Assembly (NCBI RefSeq): GCF_001570365.1 | Contig: NZ_BBYK01000078.1 | Coordinates: 1-64,000 of the forward strand | Length of the DNA: 64,000 bases | From: Microtetraspora fusca | GTDB lineage: Bacteria > Actinomycetota > Actinomycetes > Streptosporangiales > Streptosporangiaceae | Direction of reading: 5' to 3' | Part shown: positions 15,527 to 24,906 of the stretch, one piece after another | Position numbering within the stretch: the stretch's first letter is position 1 | Layout: each line of letters begins with the position of its first letter | Notes under the pieces: generated by a model | Told to the model about the DNA's origin: nothing | The model's input: the letters and a program-made list of their open reading frames with translations, nothing else | The model's database searches: none | Made by a program: the position numbers and the translations under genes

Positions 15527-16225
15527 GTGTCGCGGATGACGTCGCCGGTACGGCAAGAACCGCTGGTCATACAACTCTGCGAGCAGTTCCGGCGGATGAT
15601 CGACGACGGGACCTGGCCGGTGGGCACCCGGATCCCGGGCGAGAACCAGCTCGCCTCCGAGCTCGGCGTCAGCCGAGGCACTGTGCGGGAGGCCCTGCGC
15701 GCGCTGAGCGTGGCGGGCCTGCTGGAGCCGCGCGTCGGCGACGGCACGTACGTACGCACCAGGGACGAGCTGGCCGCCATCCTCACCCGCGACCGCCGCG
15801 GCGGCGACCTGGAGGACATCCTGGACGTCCGCTCCGTCCTGGAGACCGCCGCCGGTGTGCGGGCCGCCCGCCACCGCACCGAGGAGGACATCCGCGCGCT
15901 ACGCCGCGCCCTCGCCGACCGCGCCGCGGCCGACGCCGCCCGGGACGTGGACGCCTACGTCGAGGCGGACGCGGCCTTCCATCGCACCCTGATCCGCGCC
16001 AGCGGCAACCCGCTGCTGCTGCGCCTGTACGAGGCGGTCAACGAGAGCATGGTCGCCTCCATCCGGCGGACCACGTCGCTCCCCGAGGACCCCCAGTTGG
16101 GCGGGCTGCACGAGGCGCTCGCGGACGCCGTCGAGGCGGGCGACGCCGAGCGGGCGCACGCCTGCGCCGCCGAGCTGTTCCGGGAGGTCGGGTTCCTCAG
16201 CGCCGTGTCGGGAGAGCCGTCGTGA
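15527..16225 (+). CDS. GntR-family regulator, FadR subfamily (FCD domain)
   Basis: The 232-residue protein has an N-terminal GntR winged helix (IPGENQLASELGVSRGTVREALRALSVAGLLEPRVGDGTYV) and an all-helical FCD ligand domain with metal-binding pattern residues (VEADAAFHRTLIRASGN, then LHEALADAVEAGD). FCD regulators sense small carboxylates. GTG 15527 follows GGGAGGGTCA. The CynX-like transporter gene starts in the stop codon of this gene (GTGA), so regulator and transporter form one operon, probably repressed through the palindrome at 15495-15505 until the transported compound accumulates. Confidence 0.9.
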   Translation: MSRMTSPVRQEPLVIQLCEQFRRMIDDGTWPVGTRIPGENQLASELGVSRGTVREALRALSVAGLLEPRVGDGTYVRTRDELAAILTRDRRGGDLEDILDVRSVLETAAGVRAARHRTEEDIRALRRALADRAAADAARDVDAYVEADAAFHRTLIRASGNPLLLRLYEAVNESMVASIRRTTSLPEDPQLGGLHEALADAVEAGDAERAHACAAELFREVGFLSAVSGEPS

Positions 16226-17487
16226 CGACCCGGCCCACCGCCGCGTCGACCACGTCCGCGACCCCGCGCACCGTCGGCGACACGCGCGGCGCGGCGCACC
16301 CGGCGGTGAAACTGCTGGCCGTCCTGCTCGTGGCCGGCTGCCTGCGTCCGGCGCTGACCTCCGTCGGCCCGGTCCTGGACCTGATCGGCGCCGACACCGG
16401 CCTCGGCACCACCGCCCTCGGCGCCCTCGGCGCGCTGCCGCTGCTCGCGTTCGCCGCCCTGTCCCCCTTCGTCCACGGGCCCGGCAGCCGGTTCGGGGCC
16501 GAACGCGTGGTCCTGTGGGCGATGGTCGCGCTGGCCGCCGGCATCGCCGTACGGTCGCTGCCGGGCAACGCCTGGCTGTGGTGCGGAGCCGCCGTGGCGG
16601 GCGCGTCGATCGCGGTCGGCAACGTGCTCGTCCCCTCGATCGTCAAACGCGACCATCCCGGCGCGGTCTCGCGGGTCACCGGCGTCTACACGTCCGTGAT
16701 GACCGGCTTCGCGGCGCTCGCGTCGGGCGTCGCCGTCCCGATCGCCGCCGCGACCGGGAACGGCTGGCGGTGGTCGCTCGCGGTGTGGGCCGTCCCCGCG
16801 CTGCTGGCCGCCGGGGTCTGGGCGCTGCGGATGCGCGGCACGCGCTCCCGCGCGGCGGCCGCCGGGACGGCCGCGCCCACCGTCTCCGCTGTGCGGGAGA
16901 AGCCGGTCTGGAGGTCGGCCGTCGCCTGGCAGGTGACGTTCTTCATGGGCCTGCAGTCCACGACGTTCTATCTGCTGGTCAACTGGCTGCCCACGATGGA
17001 GACGGCGCGCGGGGTGCCGGCGAGCACGGCCGGCTGGTATCTCTTCCTCTTCCAGGCCGTCGGCATCGTCTCGGGGCTGGCGGTGACCGCGGTCATGGGC
17101 GCCCGCTCCGACCAGCGCGCGACCGGCGTGCTGGTCAGCGTGCCGATGGTCGCCGCGATGGCCGGCATGCTGTGGGCTCCCGGCTGGAGCCCGGTCTGGG
17201 TCGTCCTCGCGGGGATCAGCTCGGGGAGCACCATCGTGGTCGCCCTCGCCCTCATCGGCCTGCGTACCCGGACCTTCGCGCACACCGCCAAGCTGTCCGG
17301 CATGGCGCAGTCGGTGGGCTACCTGCTCGCCGCCGCCGGCCCGATCGCCGCGGGCCGGCTCGCCGACGGCACCGGCTCCTGGACCCCCGTCATCGTCCTC
17401 ATCGCCGGGCTGGCGCTCGCGCAGACGTACGTCGTTCTGTGGGCGGGCCGTGACCGCTACACCCACCCCGAGCCGGCGAACGCCTGA
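16222..17487 (+). CDS. MFS transporter of the CynX/NimT type
   Basis: The 421-residue protein has about twelve hydrophobic helices and the family-specific start region LLVAGCLRPALTSVGPVLDLI, the GSRFGAERVVL loop and WLPTMETARGVPASTAGW mid-region of the CynX/NimT (cyanate/2-nitroimidazole) group. Characterised members export or import small nitrogen compounds; substrate here is unknown. It is translationally coupled to the FadR-type regulator and is followed by a strong hairpin shared with the convergent phosphodiesterase gene. The N-terminal 30 residues (Thr/Ala-rich) precede the first helix. Confidence 0.88.
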   Translation: MTTRPTAASTTSATPRTVGDTRGAAHPAVKLLAVLLVAGCLRPALTSVGPVLDLIGADTGLGTTALGALGALPLLAFAALSPFVHGPGSRFGAERVVLWAMVALAAGIAVRSLPGNAWLWCGAAVAGASIAVGNVLVPSIVKRDHPGAVSRVTGVYTSVMTGFAALASGVAVPIAAATGNGWRWSLAVWAVPALLAAGVWALRMRGTRSRAAAAGTAAPTVSAVREKPVWRSAVAWQVTFFMGLQSTTFYLLVNWLPTMETARGVPASTAGWYLFLFQAVGIVSGLAVTAVMGARSDQRATGVLVSVPMVAAMAGMLWAPGWSPVWVVLAGISSGSTIVVALALIGLRTRTFAHTAKLSGMAQSVGYLLAAAGPIAAGRLADGTGSWTPVIVLIAGLALAQTYVVLWAGRDRYTHPEPANA

Positions 17488-17496
17488 CCGGCGTAC

Positions 17497-17543
17497 GCGG
17501 GCCCTCTCGCGGCGCGGTGGCGCCGTACCGCGAGAGGGCCCGC
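17497..17543. terminator. Bidirectional hairpin between convergent genes
   Basis: Perfect 16-base arms at 17497-17512 and 17528-17543 enclose a 15-base loop, 10 bases after the MFS stop and 14 bases after the phosphodiesterase stop on the other strand. It can serve both transcripts. Confidence 0.85.
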
Positions 17544-17556
17544 CTGGGGGCGCCGG

Positions 17557-20500
17557 TCAGGCGGCCGCGCGGGCGGCCAGCGCGACCGTGGCCTGGCGGG
17601 TGACGCCGTTGACCGTGACGGCGACCACGACCTGTCCCGGGCGCAGCGCCGTGATGGTCCCGGTCTCCGGGTCCAGCACCGCGACGTGCCAGGGCTTGGC
17701 GTCGGCGCGGTCGCCGACGTACAGGTTCGGAGAGCCGGACCAGTCGGCCGAGACGGGATGGGCGACGGGAACCGTACGGCCGTCCTGCGTCAGGGTCGCC
17801 GACACGCGGCCGGACCCGCCGACCTGCACGGAAGCGGGCGCGGTGAGGGTCAGCTCGTCCACGTGCGGACGGACCTGGGTGCCGATCCAGGTCGGCGCGT
17901 CCACGAACCAGTTGCGCCGGACGTGCTCGGCCTCCTTGGCCGTCACCGGGTCGACGCCCCACAGCGACCAGCCGGTGAACCCTCCGTCGTCGGCCGCCGT
18001 GGCCGGGTTCTTGCCGGAGTTGCCGTTGATGAAGTACGGCACGGCGTCGACGTGCGAGGCGTGGAACGTCCCGACGTGACCGCCGATGTAGGCCGCTCCC
18101 TTGCCGGTGGTGCGCTGGAAGTCGGCCAGCCAGCTCTCGACCAGCGCGGCCTCCTTGCGGTCGCCGAGCTGGCTGCCCTTGCCGGGCGTCGGGTCGCGCG
18201 GGGGCACGTGGAACAGCACGGCGACCGAGCCGATCGCGGGGTCCTTCGCGGCCGCGTCGAGCTGCTTCCTGAGCATGGCCACCTGCTCGAACCCTCCGCC
18301 GAGCAGGTTCAGCCGCGAGGTGTCGAGGGTGATGAAGCGGGTGCCCTTGTGGTCGAACGTGCCGTAGGTGTCGCCGAAGACCGTCTTGAAGTTGTCGATC
18401 TTGCCGCCCATCACCTCGTGGTTGCCGGGCACGTAGTGGAACGGCAGCTCGCCGCCGAGTTCCTCGTCCAGGATGCGCTTGGCCAGCGCGAAGTCCTCGG
18501 GGGACGCCTCGTCGACGAAGTCGCCGTCGATGATCAGGAAGTCGGGCTTGGCCGCCTTGATCTCCCGCAGGGTGCGGCGGACGTTGGCGACGATGTCGCT
18601 GCCGGGGTCGCGCGCCACGAACTGACCGTCGGACATGACCGCGAACCGCCACGGCATGCCGGCCACCGCGGCGCCGGTGCGGATGACCGGGTCGGCCACC
18701 TTGGCGGCGGGCGGGGCGCTCACCGGCGGCGGCACCTTGGCGACCAGCCCGTCGACGGCGATCTCACCGTTGTACAGCTGGTCGGCCCTGGTCTCCGCGA
18801 CGTAGAAGCGCCGGAGCTTCAGCGGGTAGTTCACCCCGGGCGGAACGGCGAACTCGACGTACTTCCAGCCGGTCCAGGTGAGGTACGGGCCGCGCAGGAT
18901 CTGCGACTGTCCCTGGGCGTCGTAGAACTCCAGGCTCGGCCACTCCCCGTTCCCGGACGAGCGGATCCACATCCCGAACGCCTGCGGCTGCCCCTCGATG
19001 GTGATCTGCTGGGGCGGGCTGGCGTAGGCCGCCCGCGTGGCCGTCGACTGGGTGAAGTCGTACGCGAGCCGCAGCCCGCCGCCGCTCTGGCCCGGCGTCG
19101 GCGACAGCGACCCGGTGGCGCGCGCCGCGGAGAACGTCCAGGAGGCGGCGTCCTCGAAGTCGGCGACCGAGACGTCCTGGTAGCCGACCGTCACCGGCAC
19201 CGCGGTGGTGGCCTTGCCGACGGAGACGGTGATCGTGCCCGAGCCGGTCGCCTTCTTCGACGTCACCGTGAACAGGCCGTGCTCGGCGGGGGCGACGTCG
19301 AACAGGGCCGTGTCGTAGTCGAGACGCACGTCGCCGGGCTCGATGGGGGCGGAGTTGCCGTTGCGGTCGTAGCCCACCACGCCGAAGACGCCCGAGTCGT
19401 CCGCGCCGCCGAGGCCGACCAGGTCGGCCGTGGCGCCGAGCCGTACGAGGGGCTGCAGGACGGTGAGCTCGATCGTGCCCTTGGCGCCGCCGCGCGAGGC
19501 GGTGACGGTCGTCTGGCCCGAAACCGAGGCGTGGAAGACGCCGTCGCGGCCGACCTGCCCGTGCACGGCCGGCGTGGCCCGCCACGAGGGCGCGCCCTCC
19601 ACCGGGCCGTACGTCTCGTCGTAGCCGTCGGCGGTGAGCCTGCGGGTGAGCCCGGGGAAGACGCGGTCGGTGCGTCCGCCCGTGGTCGGCCCGGTGCCCG
19701 GCGCCTTCACCGGATCGGCGGCCGTCTCGACCCAGAAGCCCTTGAGCTTGCCGCTGCCGGCGGGGGCGTAGAGGGCCAGGCCGTTGGGGACGTGCCGCTC
19801 CTCGCCGTCGGAGGGGCTGTTCTCCACGCGGGCGTCGGCGGAGCCGGGCTTGCGGGCGAGCATCGTGGAGGAGCCGCCGCCGTCGAGGTTGATCGCGTTG
19901 CGCGCGCCGAGTTCGGCCATCATGGCCCCGAGCTCGGTGAGGGTGACGCCCCGGCTGTCGGCCTGGCGGCCGTCGACGGTCAGCATGTACATCGTGCGGC
20001 CGTCGGCGGAGAAGCCGAGGGCGGTGCGCGGGTGGGCGGCGTTGTCGGAGAAGACCTGGGCGACGCCGTCCTTGACGACGATGTCACCGCCGCCGATCGC
20101 GGTCTTGACGGCGCCGCCGTCGGAGGCCTTCGGCTGGTACGCCACGTCGACGCGGTCGCCCGGCTTCAGCCGGGCCAGGGCCGCGGCTCCGGCTTCGCGG
20201 CCGAGGAGGATCGTCGTGCCCGCCGGGATCGGGCCGCTGCCGGCGGCGGAGCGTACCTCCGCGACGGCGCCGTCGCGGAGCACGACCTCGGTGACCGTGG
20301 CGGCGCCCGCGACCGCGCGACCGCGATCGTAGGAGCCCCACAGCGGGGTGAACACGCCGACGCCATTGGCCTGGATGAGCTGGTTGAACTGGGTCAGGGT
20401 GATCGGGTCGCCGCCCGCTGGAGTGGCGGTGCCGTCGAAGCGCATCTGCAGGACGCGCCCGATGCCGTCGGGCGTGAGCGCGACCGCGTTGCCGTGGCCG

Positions 20501-21027
20501 GCGACCGAGGACTGGACGAGCTCTCCGTCGCGGACGCCGACGCCCTGGGCCGCCCCCGAGTTGTTGATGTCGAAGAAGTCGCCGTTGACGGCGGCGATCG
20601 CGCGGCCGCGCTTCACCGGCCCGGACAACGGCTCGGTCTTCGACACCTCCCCGGAGAAGACGTAGCCGGCGCTCGCGCCGCCGGTGAGGTCGGCGGTGAT
20701 CGCGTCGGCGCGTAACCAGCCGGCCGCGTCGTAGCGGTCGAACGAGGTGAGCGTGACGCCCGGCGCGACCGGCCGGGTCTGCTTCGCCGTCTCCAACTGC
20801 TGCGTGCCGGGGGTGGCGAGCAGCGTGGAGGCGGCCGGATAGGAGGACGCGGGGGCCGCGTCCTCGACGAGGGGATGCTGCGGCTGCGGGGGTGATGCGT
20901 CGGCCTTGGCGGGCCCGGTGGTCGCGCTGAACGCGAGCAGCGGGGCGAGGAGGGCCACGGCCAGCAAGCGGGGGTGGTGACGTTGTGACACGAGCGAACT
21001 CAATCGCGTTCTGGTTACAAGTTTCAA
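17557..21027 (-). CDS. Secreted phosphodiester glycosidase (NAGPA) fused to calcineurin-like phosphoesterase
   Basis: A signal peptide (LLAVALLAPLLAFSATTGPAKA) opens this 1156-residue exoenzyme. Residues about 55-390 are a NAGPA/phosphodiester glycosidase domain, marked by AVNGDFFDINNSGAAQGVG, RTALGFSADGRTMYMLTVDG and AINLDGGGSSTML. Ig-like and carbohydrate-binding-like beta domains follow (about 420-800), then a metallophosphoesterase (about 815-1050) with IDGDFVD, VPGNHE, FHVPP and GGHVGTFH; the first motif reads SDGQ instead of SDxH. A Big-type domain ends the protein. It probably removes sugar phosphodiesters, for example from wall polymers, and releases phosphate outside the cell. TTG 21027 is tentative; GTG 20991, nearer the signal peptide, is possible. 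No Pho-type box is obvious. Confidence 0.85.
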   Translation of the reverse strand: MKLVTRTRLSSLVSQRHHPRLLAVALLAPLLAFSATTGPAKADASPPQPQHPLVEDAAPASSYPAASTLLATPGTQQLETAKQTRPVAPGVTLTSFDRYDAAGWLRADAITADLTGGASAGYVFSGEVSKTEPLSGPVKRGRAIAAVNGDFFDINNSGAAQGVGVRDGELVQSSVAGHGNAVALTPDGIGRVLQMRFDGTATPAGGDPITLTQFNQLIQANGVGVFTPLWGSYDRGRAVAGAATVTEVVLRDGAVAEVRSAAGSGPIPAGTTILLGREAGAAALARLKPGDRVDVAYQPKASDGGAVKTAIGGGDIVVKDGVAQVFSDNAAHPRTALGFSADGRTMYMLTVDGRQADSRGVTLTELGAMMAELGARNAINLDGGGSSTMLARKPGSADARVENSPSDGEERHVPNGLALYAPAGSGKLKGFWVETAADPVKAPGTGPTTGGRTDRVFPGLTRRLTADGYDETYGPVEGAPSWRATPAVHGQVGRDGVFHASVSGQTTVTASRGGAKGTIELTVLQPLVRLGATADLVGLGGADDSGVFGVVGYDRNGNSAPIEPGDVRLDYDTALFDVAPAEHGLFTVTSKKATGSGTITVSVGKATTAVPVTVGYQDVSVADFEDAASWTFSAARATGSLSPTPGQSGGGLRLAYDFTQSTATRAAYASPPQQITIEGQPQAFGMWIRSSGNGEWPSLEFYDAQGQSQILRGPYLTWTGWKYVEFAVPPGVNYPLKLRRFYVAETRADQLYNGEIAVDGLVAKVPPPVSAPPAAKVADPVIRTGAAVAGMPWRFAVMSDGQFVARDPGSDIVANVRRTLREIKAAKPDFLIIDGDFVDEASPEDFALAKRILDEELGGELPFHYVPGNHEVMGGKIDNFKTVFGDTYGTFDHKGTRFITLDTSRLNLLGGGFEQVAMLRKQLDAAAKDPAIGSVAVLFHVPPRDPTPGKGSQLGDRKEAALVESWLADFQRTTGKGAAYIGGHVGTFHASHVDAVPYFINGNSGKNPATAADDGGFTGWSLWGVDPVTAKEAEHVRRNWFVDAPTWIGTQVRPHVDELTLTAPASVQVGGSGRVSATLTQDGRTVPVAHPVSADWSGSPNLYVGDRADAKPWHVAVLDPETGTITALRPGQVVVAVTVNGVTRQATVALAARAAA

Positions 21028-21385
21028 GACTTCGACGTGTCTTAAAAGAAAACTTCATCCGACCCCGGCGATCTTCCACCTGACCCTCGACCCGACCTCC
21101 ACACGCGCGGATATCGCCTCAGACCTGGGTAAACGACAGCCACCGCCAACGCCGCCCGGTCACCGAATCCACCCCGGGAAACCCTCGCCTTCCTTTACAA
21201 CGTAGATCACAACATCGGGTGCCGCGATCGCAGCCGGTATGCCCTCACGCAATCCGGCCATGGGCTCCCCCATCGAGTTCCAGCTCTCACCGATCCGAAC
21301 GTCGGCATCGCCGCCGCTCTTGCGCGCCTCCCGATCAAAGCTGGGACACGCGCCGGATATACCGATCGGCGGGGAGGATCGAGTC
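21028..21385. other. Intergenic region between the phosphodiesterase and small membrane protein genes
   Basis: This 358-base gap begins with an AT-rich patch (cttaaaagaaaacttcatc near 21042-21060), unusual for the window and probably the leftward promoter. A reverse-strand reading at 21160-21396 ends in a plausible peptide (VVIYVVKEGEGFPGWIR) but overlaps the ribosome site of the next gene; I treat it as a possible gene remnant only. Confidence 0.4.
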
Positions 21386-21715
21386 ATGAAAGCCACCCGT
21401 CTCCTCCCCTACCCAGCGCTGCTTGTCGCGGGCGTGTCCTACGTACACGGCGTATTGGCAGGACGTTTCCTCGAACTGCGTCCAACCAGCGAATACTGCG
21501 CGGACAAGCCGTTGGGGTCCCCGGCGACGAGTTGGACGTGGTTGCTGCTCACCCACCGATGCCGATGGAGCGACGGCACCACCACGGACCTGGTCCCGGC
21601 GTACGTCAACCCCGTCGTGTATGCCTGCTTGGCACTCGCGCTCACCTGCACAGTGGTGGCCGTCCGGACCGCCCGCCGCAACAGGTCGAATCGGCTACGA
21701 TCTATCGCAAATTAG
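21386..21715 (+). CDS. Small predicted membrane protein
   Basis: The 109-residue product has a hydrophobic N-terminal helix (LLPYPALLVAGVSYVHGVLAG) and a second near the C-terminus (VVYACLALALTCTVVAV), flanking an extracytoplasmic loop with two Cys (EYCADKPLG; THRCRWSDG) that could form a disulfide. It ends with a basic cytoplasmic tail. GGGAGG lies 8 bases before ATG 21386, so translation is well supported. I do not recognise a characterised family. The aldolase gene follows after 23 bases and may be cotranscribed. Confidence 0.75.
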   Translation: MKATRLLPYPALLVAGVSYVHGVLAGRFLELRPTSEYCADKPLGSPATSWTWLLLTHRCRWSDGTTTDLVPAYVNPVVYACLALALTCTVVAVRTARRNRSNRLRSIAN

Positions 21716-21738
21716 CCGCAATAGCAAGGAAGGTGCAC

Positions 21739-22824
21739 ATGGCCGATCGCAGCTCCTCCGTGCGGCGGTCGCTGTTCCTGCACGCGCCGATCCGGCGAAA
21801 GCCGCGCGCGATGCTGGAGCGGATGCTCGAACTGGTGGATGATGACACGCCGCCGGACGGCCCCGACGGCCCCGTCGCGGTGCTGGAACGGCGGCTGGCG
21901 GAGCTGCTCGGCAAGGAGACCGCGCTCTTCTTCCCCAGCGGGACCATGGCGCAGCAGGTGGCGCTGCGCGTCCACGCGGACCGGCGCGGACGCCGCGCGT
22001 TCGCCGCCCACTCGCAGTCGCATCTGGACATGTGGGAGAAACAGGGCTACAACGCCGTCCACGGCCTGTGGTTCCACCGCACGGGCGACCCCAACGAACT
22101 GATGACGGCCGACGACCTGGCGGCGATCGACGAGCCCCTCGCGGCGGCCGTCTGGGAGCTGCCGCAGCGCGACCTCGGCGGCCTCCTGCCGGAATGGGAC
22201 GATCTCCGCGACCAGGTCGCCGTCGTACGAGCCTCGGGCGCCGCCGCCCACTTGGACGGCGCCCGGCTGTGGGAGGCCCAGACCTACTACCGGCGGCCGC
22301 TGGACGAGATCGCCGCGCTCTTCGACTCGGTGTACGTCTCGCTCTACAAGAGCCTCCAGGGAGTGCGCGGCGCGGTGCTCGCCGCGGACACCGCCACCGT
22401 ACGCGCCGCGCGCGTGTGGCGGCAGCGTCTCGGCGGCGGCATCGACGACGCGTGGCCGCTCGCGCTGGCCGCCCTGGTCGGCCTCGACACCCGGGTCCCG
22501 CGGATGCCCGCCTACCGTGAGCACGCGATCGCCATCGCGGCGGCCGTCAACGCCGACGGCGCGGCCCGCGCGTACCCCGATCCTCCGCAGACGCCGCTGT
22601 TCCACGTCCATCTGCCGGCTTCCAAGCGGGCGGTCGAGCGGGCCGGCGCGGACATCCTCGCCGAGCACGGCGTCCAGCTCTGGGGGCGGGTGCGCTCCGG
22701 CCCGGATCCCTCCCGCTGCGGCTTCGAGATCAGCGTCGGCGAGAACGCCATGGAGTTCGCTCCGGACGAGGTGGTCTCCCTCGTCCGCGACCTGCTGGCC
22801 CGCGCCGCCCGCTACGAGAAGTGA
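21739..22824 (+). CDS. Threonine aldolase-family PLP enzyme (beta-eliminating lyase)
   Basis: The 361-residue protein has the fold-type I PLP layout of low-specificity threonine aldolases: ALFFPSGTMAQQVALRVHAD near the cofactor site, HLDGARLWEAQ with the PLP-nitrogen Asp, and the Schiff-base Lys204 in SLYKSLQGVRGAVLA. The expected reaction is cleavage of L-threonine or related beta-hydroxy amino acids to glycine and an aldehyde. The N-terminal 40 residues (RSLFLHAPIRRKPRAML) are typical of the actinobacterial branch. ATG 21739 is preceded by AAGGAAGG. No glycine-pathway gene is nearby, so its role may be catabolic or specialised. Confidence 0.88.
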   Translation: MADRSSSVRRSLFLHAPIRRKPRAMLERMLELVDDDTPPDGPDGPVAVLERRLAELLGKETALFFPSGTMAQQVALRVHADRRGRRAFAAHSQSHLDMWEKQGYNAVHGLWFHRTGDPNELMTADDLAAIDEPLAAAVWELPQRDLGGLLPEWDDLRDQVAVVRASGAAAHLDGARLWEAQTYYRRPLDEIAALFDSVYVSLYKSLQGVRGAVLAADTATVRAARVWRQRLGGGIDDAWPLALAALVGLDTRVPRMPAYREHAIAIAAAVNADGAARAYPDPPQTPLFHVHLPASKRAVERAGADILAEHGVQLWGRVRSGPDPSRCGFEISVGENAMEFAPDEVVSLVRDLLARAARYEK

Positions 22825-22852
22825 ACGGCCCGGCGGCCCGAGGCGTTCTCCG

Positions 22853-23852
22853 TCAGCACGTCACCGTGGCCGCCGTGGGCAGCGCGCCGTCGGTGAAATA
22901 GCGGTTGATGTGGGCGCGGGCGCAGGCGTTGACGCCGTAGAGCGTGTGGCCGGGGCCCTCGTGGCGGACGGTGACACTGCCCGGCACCTGCGCGAGCACC
23001 CGCTGGACGGCGTCCGACTCGCCCCAGGCGCCCGCGCCGAGCATCGGCGGCAGCCCCTTCGGCAGCGGGGCGGGCGGGTTGGTGACCGGCACCGGCCAGC
23101 CGACGCAGCCGAGGCTCCCGGTCGCCAGGGTGTTGGCGGCTCCGGCGTCCGGGGCGACCTTGCGCAGCCGGGCGACCAGCGACTCCAGTTCGGCGCGGCC
23201 GGAGGGACGGGGCCAGTCGAGGCATTCGGTGACGCCGGTCGACTGGTCGGGATAACGAAGGCCGCGTTCGGGGACGAAACCGGAGGCGTCACCGGCGACT
23301 GCCGCGCGGATGTCGCGCGCCAGCTTCGGCCACGCCTCGGCGCCCTGCTTGGCTGATCACATGGCGGCGAAGAGCTCGGGGTCCTTGGCGCGGCAGGCCT
23401 CGGCGTACCCGCGGTTGGCGTCGGCGAGCCGCCCGAATTCCGCGTCGTCCTCGGGGAACCTCGGCAGTGGGAGCCGGGTCCAGGTGCACGGCAGGCCGGT
23501 GCCGAGGCCGCCGAACTGCTCGCCGTACCCCCGGGTGTCCCACGTGACGATGTCCATGCGCTCGCGGAGCCCGGACCACCAGTCGAGGGACTGGGTGAGC
23601 GCGATCCGCGCCCGGCCCGCCGTACGCCACCAGGACGATGCCTTCGGAGCGGCCGGTGGCCTTGAGCCGGCCCAGTTTCAGCGTGATCGTGCGGCCGTCG
23701 GCCTTTCCCCGGTCGACCGGAACCTCGAGGTCGGCGCATTCCATCCCGACCTTGTCGCCGGGGCAGGGCTTCCAATCGAGCGGATCGGCGGCCTGCGGGG
23801 TGTGCGCGCCCGAACCCAGCAAGGTCAGGGCCACGGCGATTGATTTCAGCAT
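22853..23852 (-). pseudogene. Disrupted secreted alpha/beta hydrolase of the TAP (tripeptidyl aminopeptidase-like) type
   Basis: Pieces of one gene lie in order. From ATG 23852 a signal peptide and N-domain (DPLDWKPCPGDKVGMECADLEVPVD) run to AYGGPG near 23612, where a net deletion shifts the frame; the next frame continues IALTQSLDWWSGLRER, MDIVTWDTRGYGEQ, to LFAAM. A TGA at 23357-23359 follows directly, after which the same frame resumes with the C-terminal domain (AEAWPKLARDIRAAV ... GHTLYGVNACARAHI). The stretch normally between, holding the GxSxGG nucleophile elbow, is missing. With a frameshift, a stop and the active-site Ser lost, the gene is dead. Confidence 0.85.
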
Positions 23853-23998
23853 GCCGATCACGATCGCGGAACCGGCGCCCCGGCCGCGTCGGACCGGGGG
23901 CTGGTTCGGGGGCAGGCGGATCAGACCGGGGGATGTCATCCCGCCGCGCCACGACGGCGCCCGTCAGCCGCCGGTTCGCGGGCGAAAGCTCACCCCTG

Positions 23999-24904
23999 TC
24001 ACTCATCGGATCGGTGCCGCTCCGGGAGAAGCTCGGCCGGGACGCCGACCGCGACGAGGAACGCGGACGCCGCGGGCGTGAGGCTGAACCGGCTCCACAC
24101 AAGGTGCTCGACCCGGGACGGCGCGTCGGACACCGGGACGGTGACCACGCCGGTGAGGTGAGGCGTGTAGGTGGACGCCAGCATGGCGATGCCGAGCCCC
24201 CGCCGGACGAGCCGGGCCATGAAATCCGCGGCGGTCACCTCGAAGGCGACCTCGCGGCCGAGGCCCGCGGCCGCGAAGGCCTGGTCGGACTGGATCCGCC
24301 CCGCCGTACCGGCCGGGAAGTCCACGAACACCTCGGACGAGAGCCGGTGGAGATCGACATGCGGCTCCCCCGCGAGCGGATGCCCCGGCGCGACCACGGC
24401 GACGAGCCGGTCACGGGCGAGTACGTGGGAGCGGACGCCCTGCGGGCGAGCCGTGGCCGGCAGGCCGAGGAAAGCGACGTCGACGGCTCCCTCCTTGACC
24501 TGTTCGACGAGGTCCTCGCTGGCGCCCACGCGCAAACCGACGCGCACGTTCGGGTACTTCCGGCGAAAGTCGTCCAATACGGCCGGGATGTCGACCGCGG
24601 CGACGGTGGGGATCACCCCCACGCTGAGCCGTCCGCGCACCTCCCCGACAGCGGCGGCGACCTCGGCCACGGCGCGCTCCGCGGCGTCCAGGCATTGGCG
24701 GGCGGCGGGGAGGAACGCCTCACCGGCCGGCGTCAGCCGCACCATGCGGCTGGTGCGGTCGAAGAGCCGCGCGCCGAGTTCACGTTCCAGACGCGCGATC
24801 TGGTGGCTGAGGGCGGACTGGACGACCAGGCACCGCTCGGCGGCGCGGGTGAAGCTGTTCGTCTCGGCCACCGCGAGGACGTAGCGGATCTGCTGGAGCT
24901 CCAT
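23999..24904 (-). CDS. LysR-family transcriptional regulator
   Basis: The 301-residue protein has a LysR HTH (MELQQIRYVLAVAETNSFTR, SALSHQIARLERELGARLFDRT) and a periplasmic-binding-protein-like effector domain (GRLSVGVIPTVAAVDIPAVLDDF ...). ATG 24904 is the family start; no Shine-Dalgarno site precedes it, so the mRNA may be leaderless or start within the palindrome just upstream. The divergent EamA exporter gene begins 80 bases away, a classical LysR arrangement, making the exporter the likely target. The coinducer is unknown. Confidence 0.92.
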   Translation of the reverse strand: MELQQIRYVLAVAETNSFTRAAERCLVVQSALSHQIARLERELGARLFDRTSRMVRLTPAGEAFLPAARQCLDAAERAVAEVAAAVGEVRGRLSVGVIPTVAAVDIPAVLDDFRRKYPNVRVGLRVGASEDLVEQVKEGAVDVAFLGLPATARPQGVRSHVLARDRLVAVVAPGHPLAGEPHVDLHRLSSEVFVDFPAGTAGRIQSDQAFAAAGLGREVAFEVTAADFMARLVRRGLGIAMLASTYTPHLTGVVTVPVSDAPSRVEHLVWSRFSLTPAASAFLVAVGVPAELLPERHRSDE

Positions 24905-24906
24905 GG

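Noticed and set aside
17686-20715. A 1009-codon open frame on the plus strand
   Set aside because: Antisense to the secreted phosphodiesterase; no motif, biased composition, no ribosome site.
21160-21396. A 78-codon minus-strand ORF before the small membrane protein
   Set aside because: It overlaps the ribosome site and start of the well-supported plus-strand gene and has no good start; kept only as a possible remnant.
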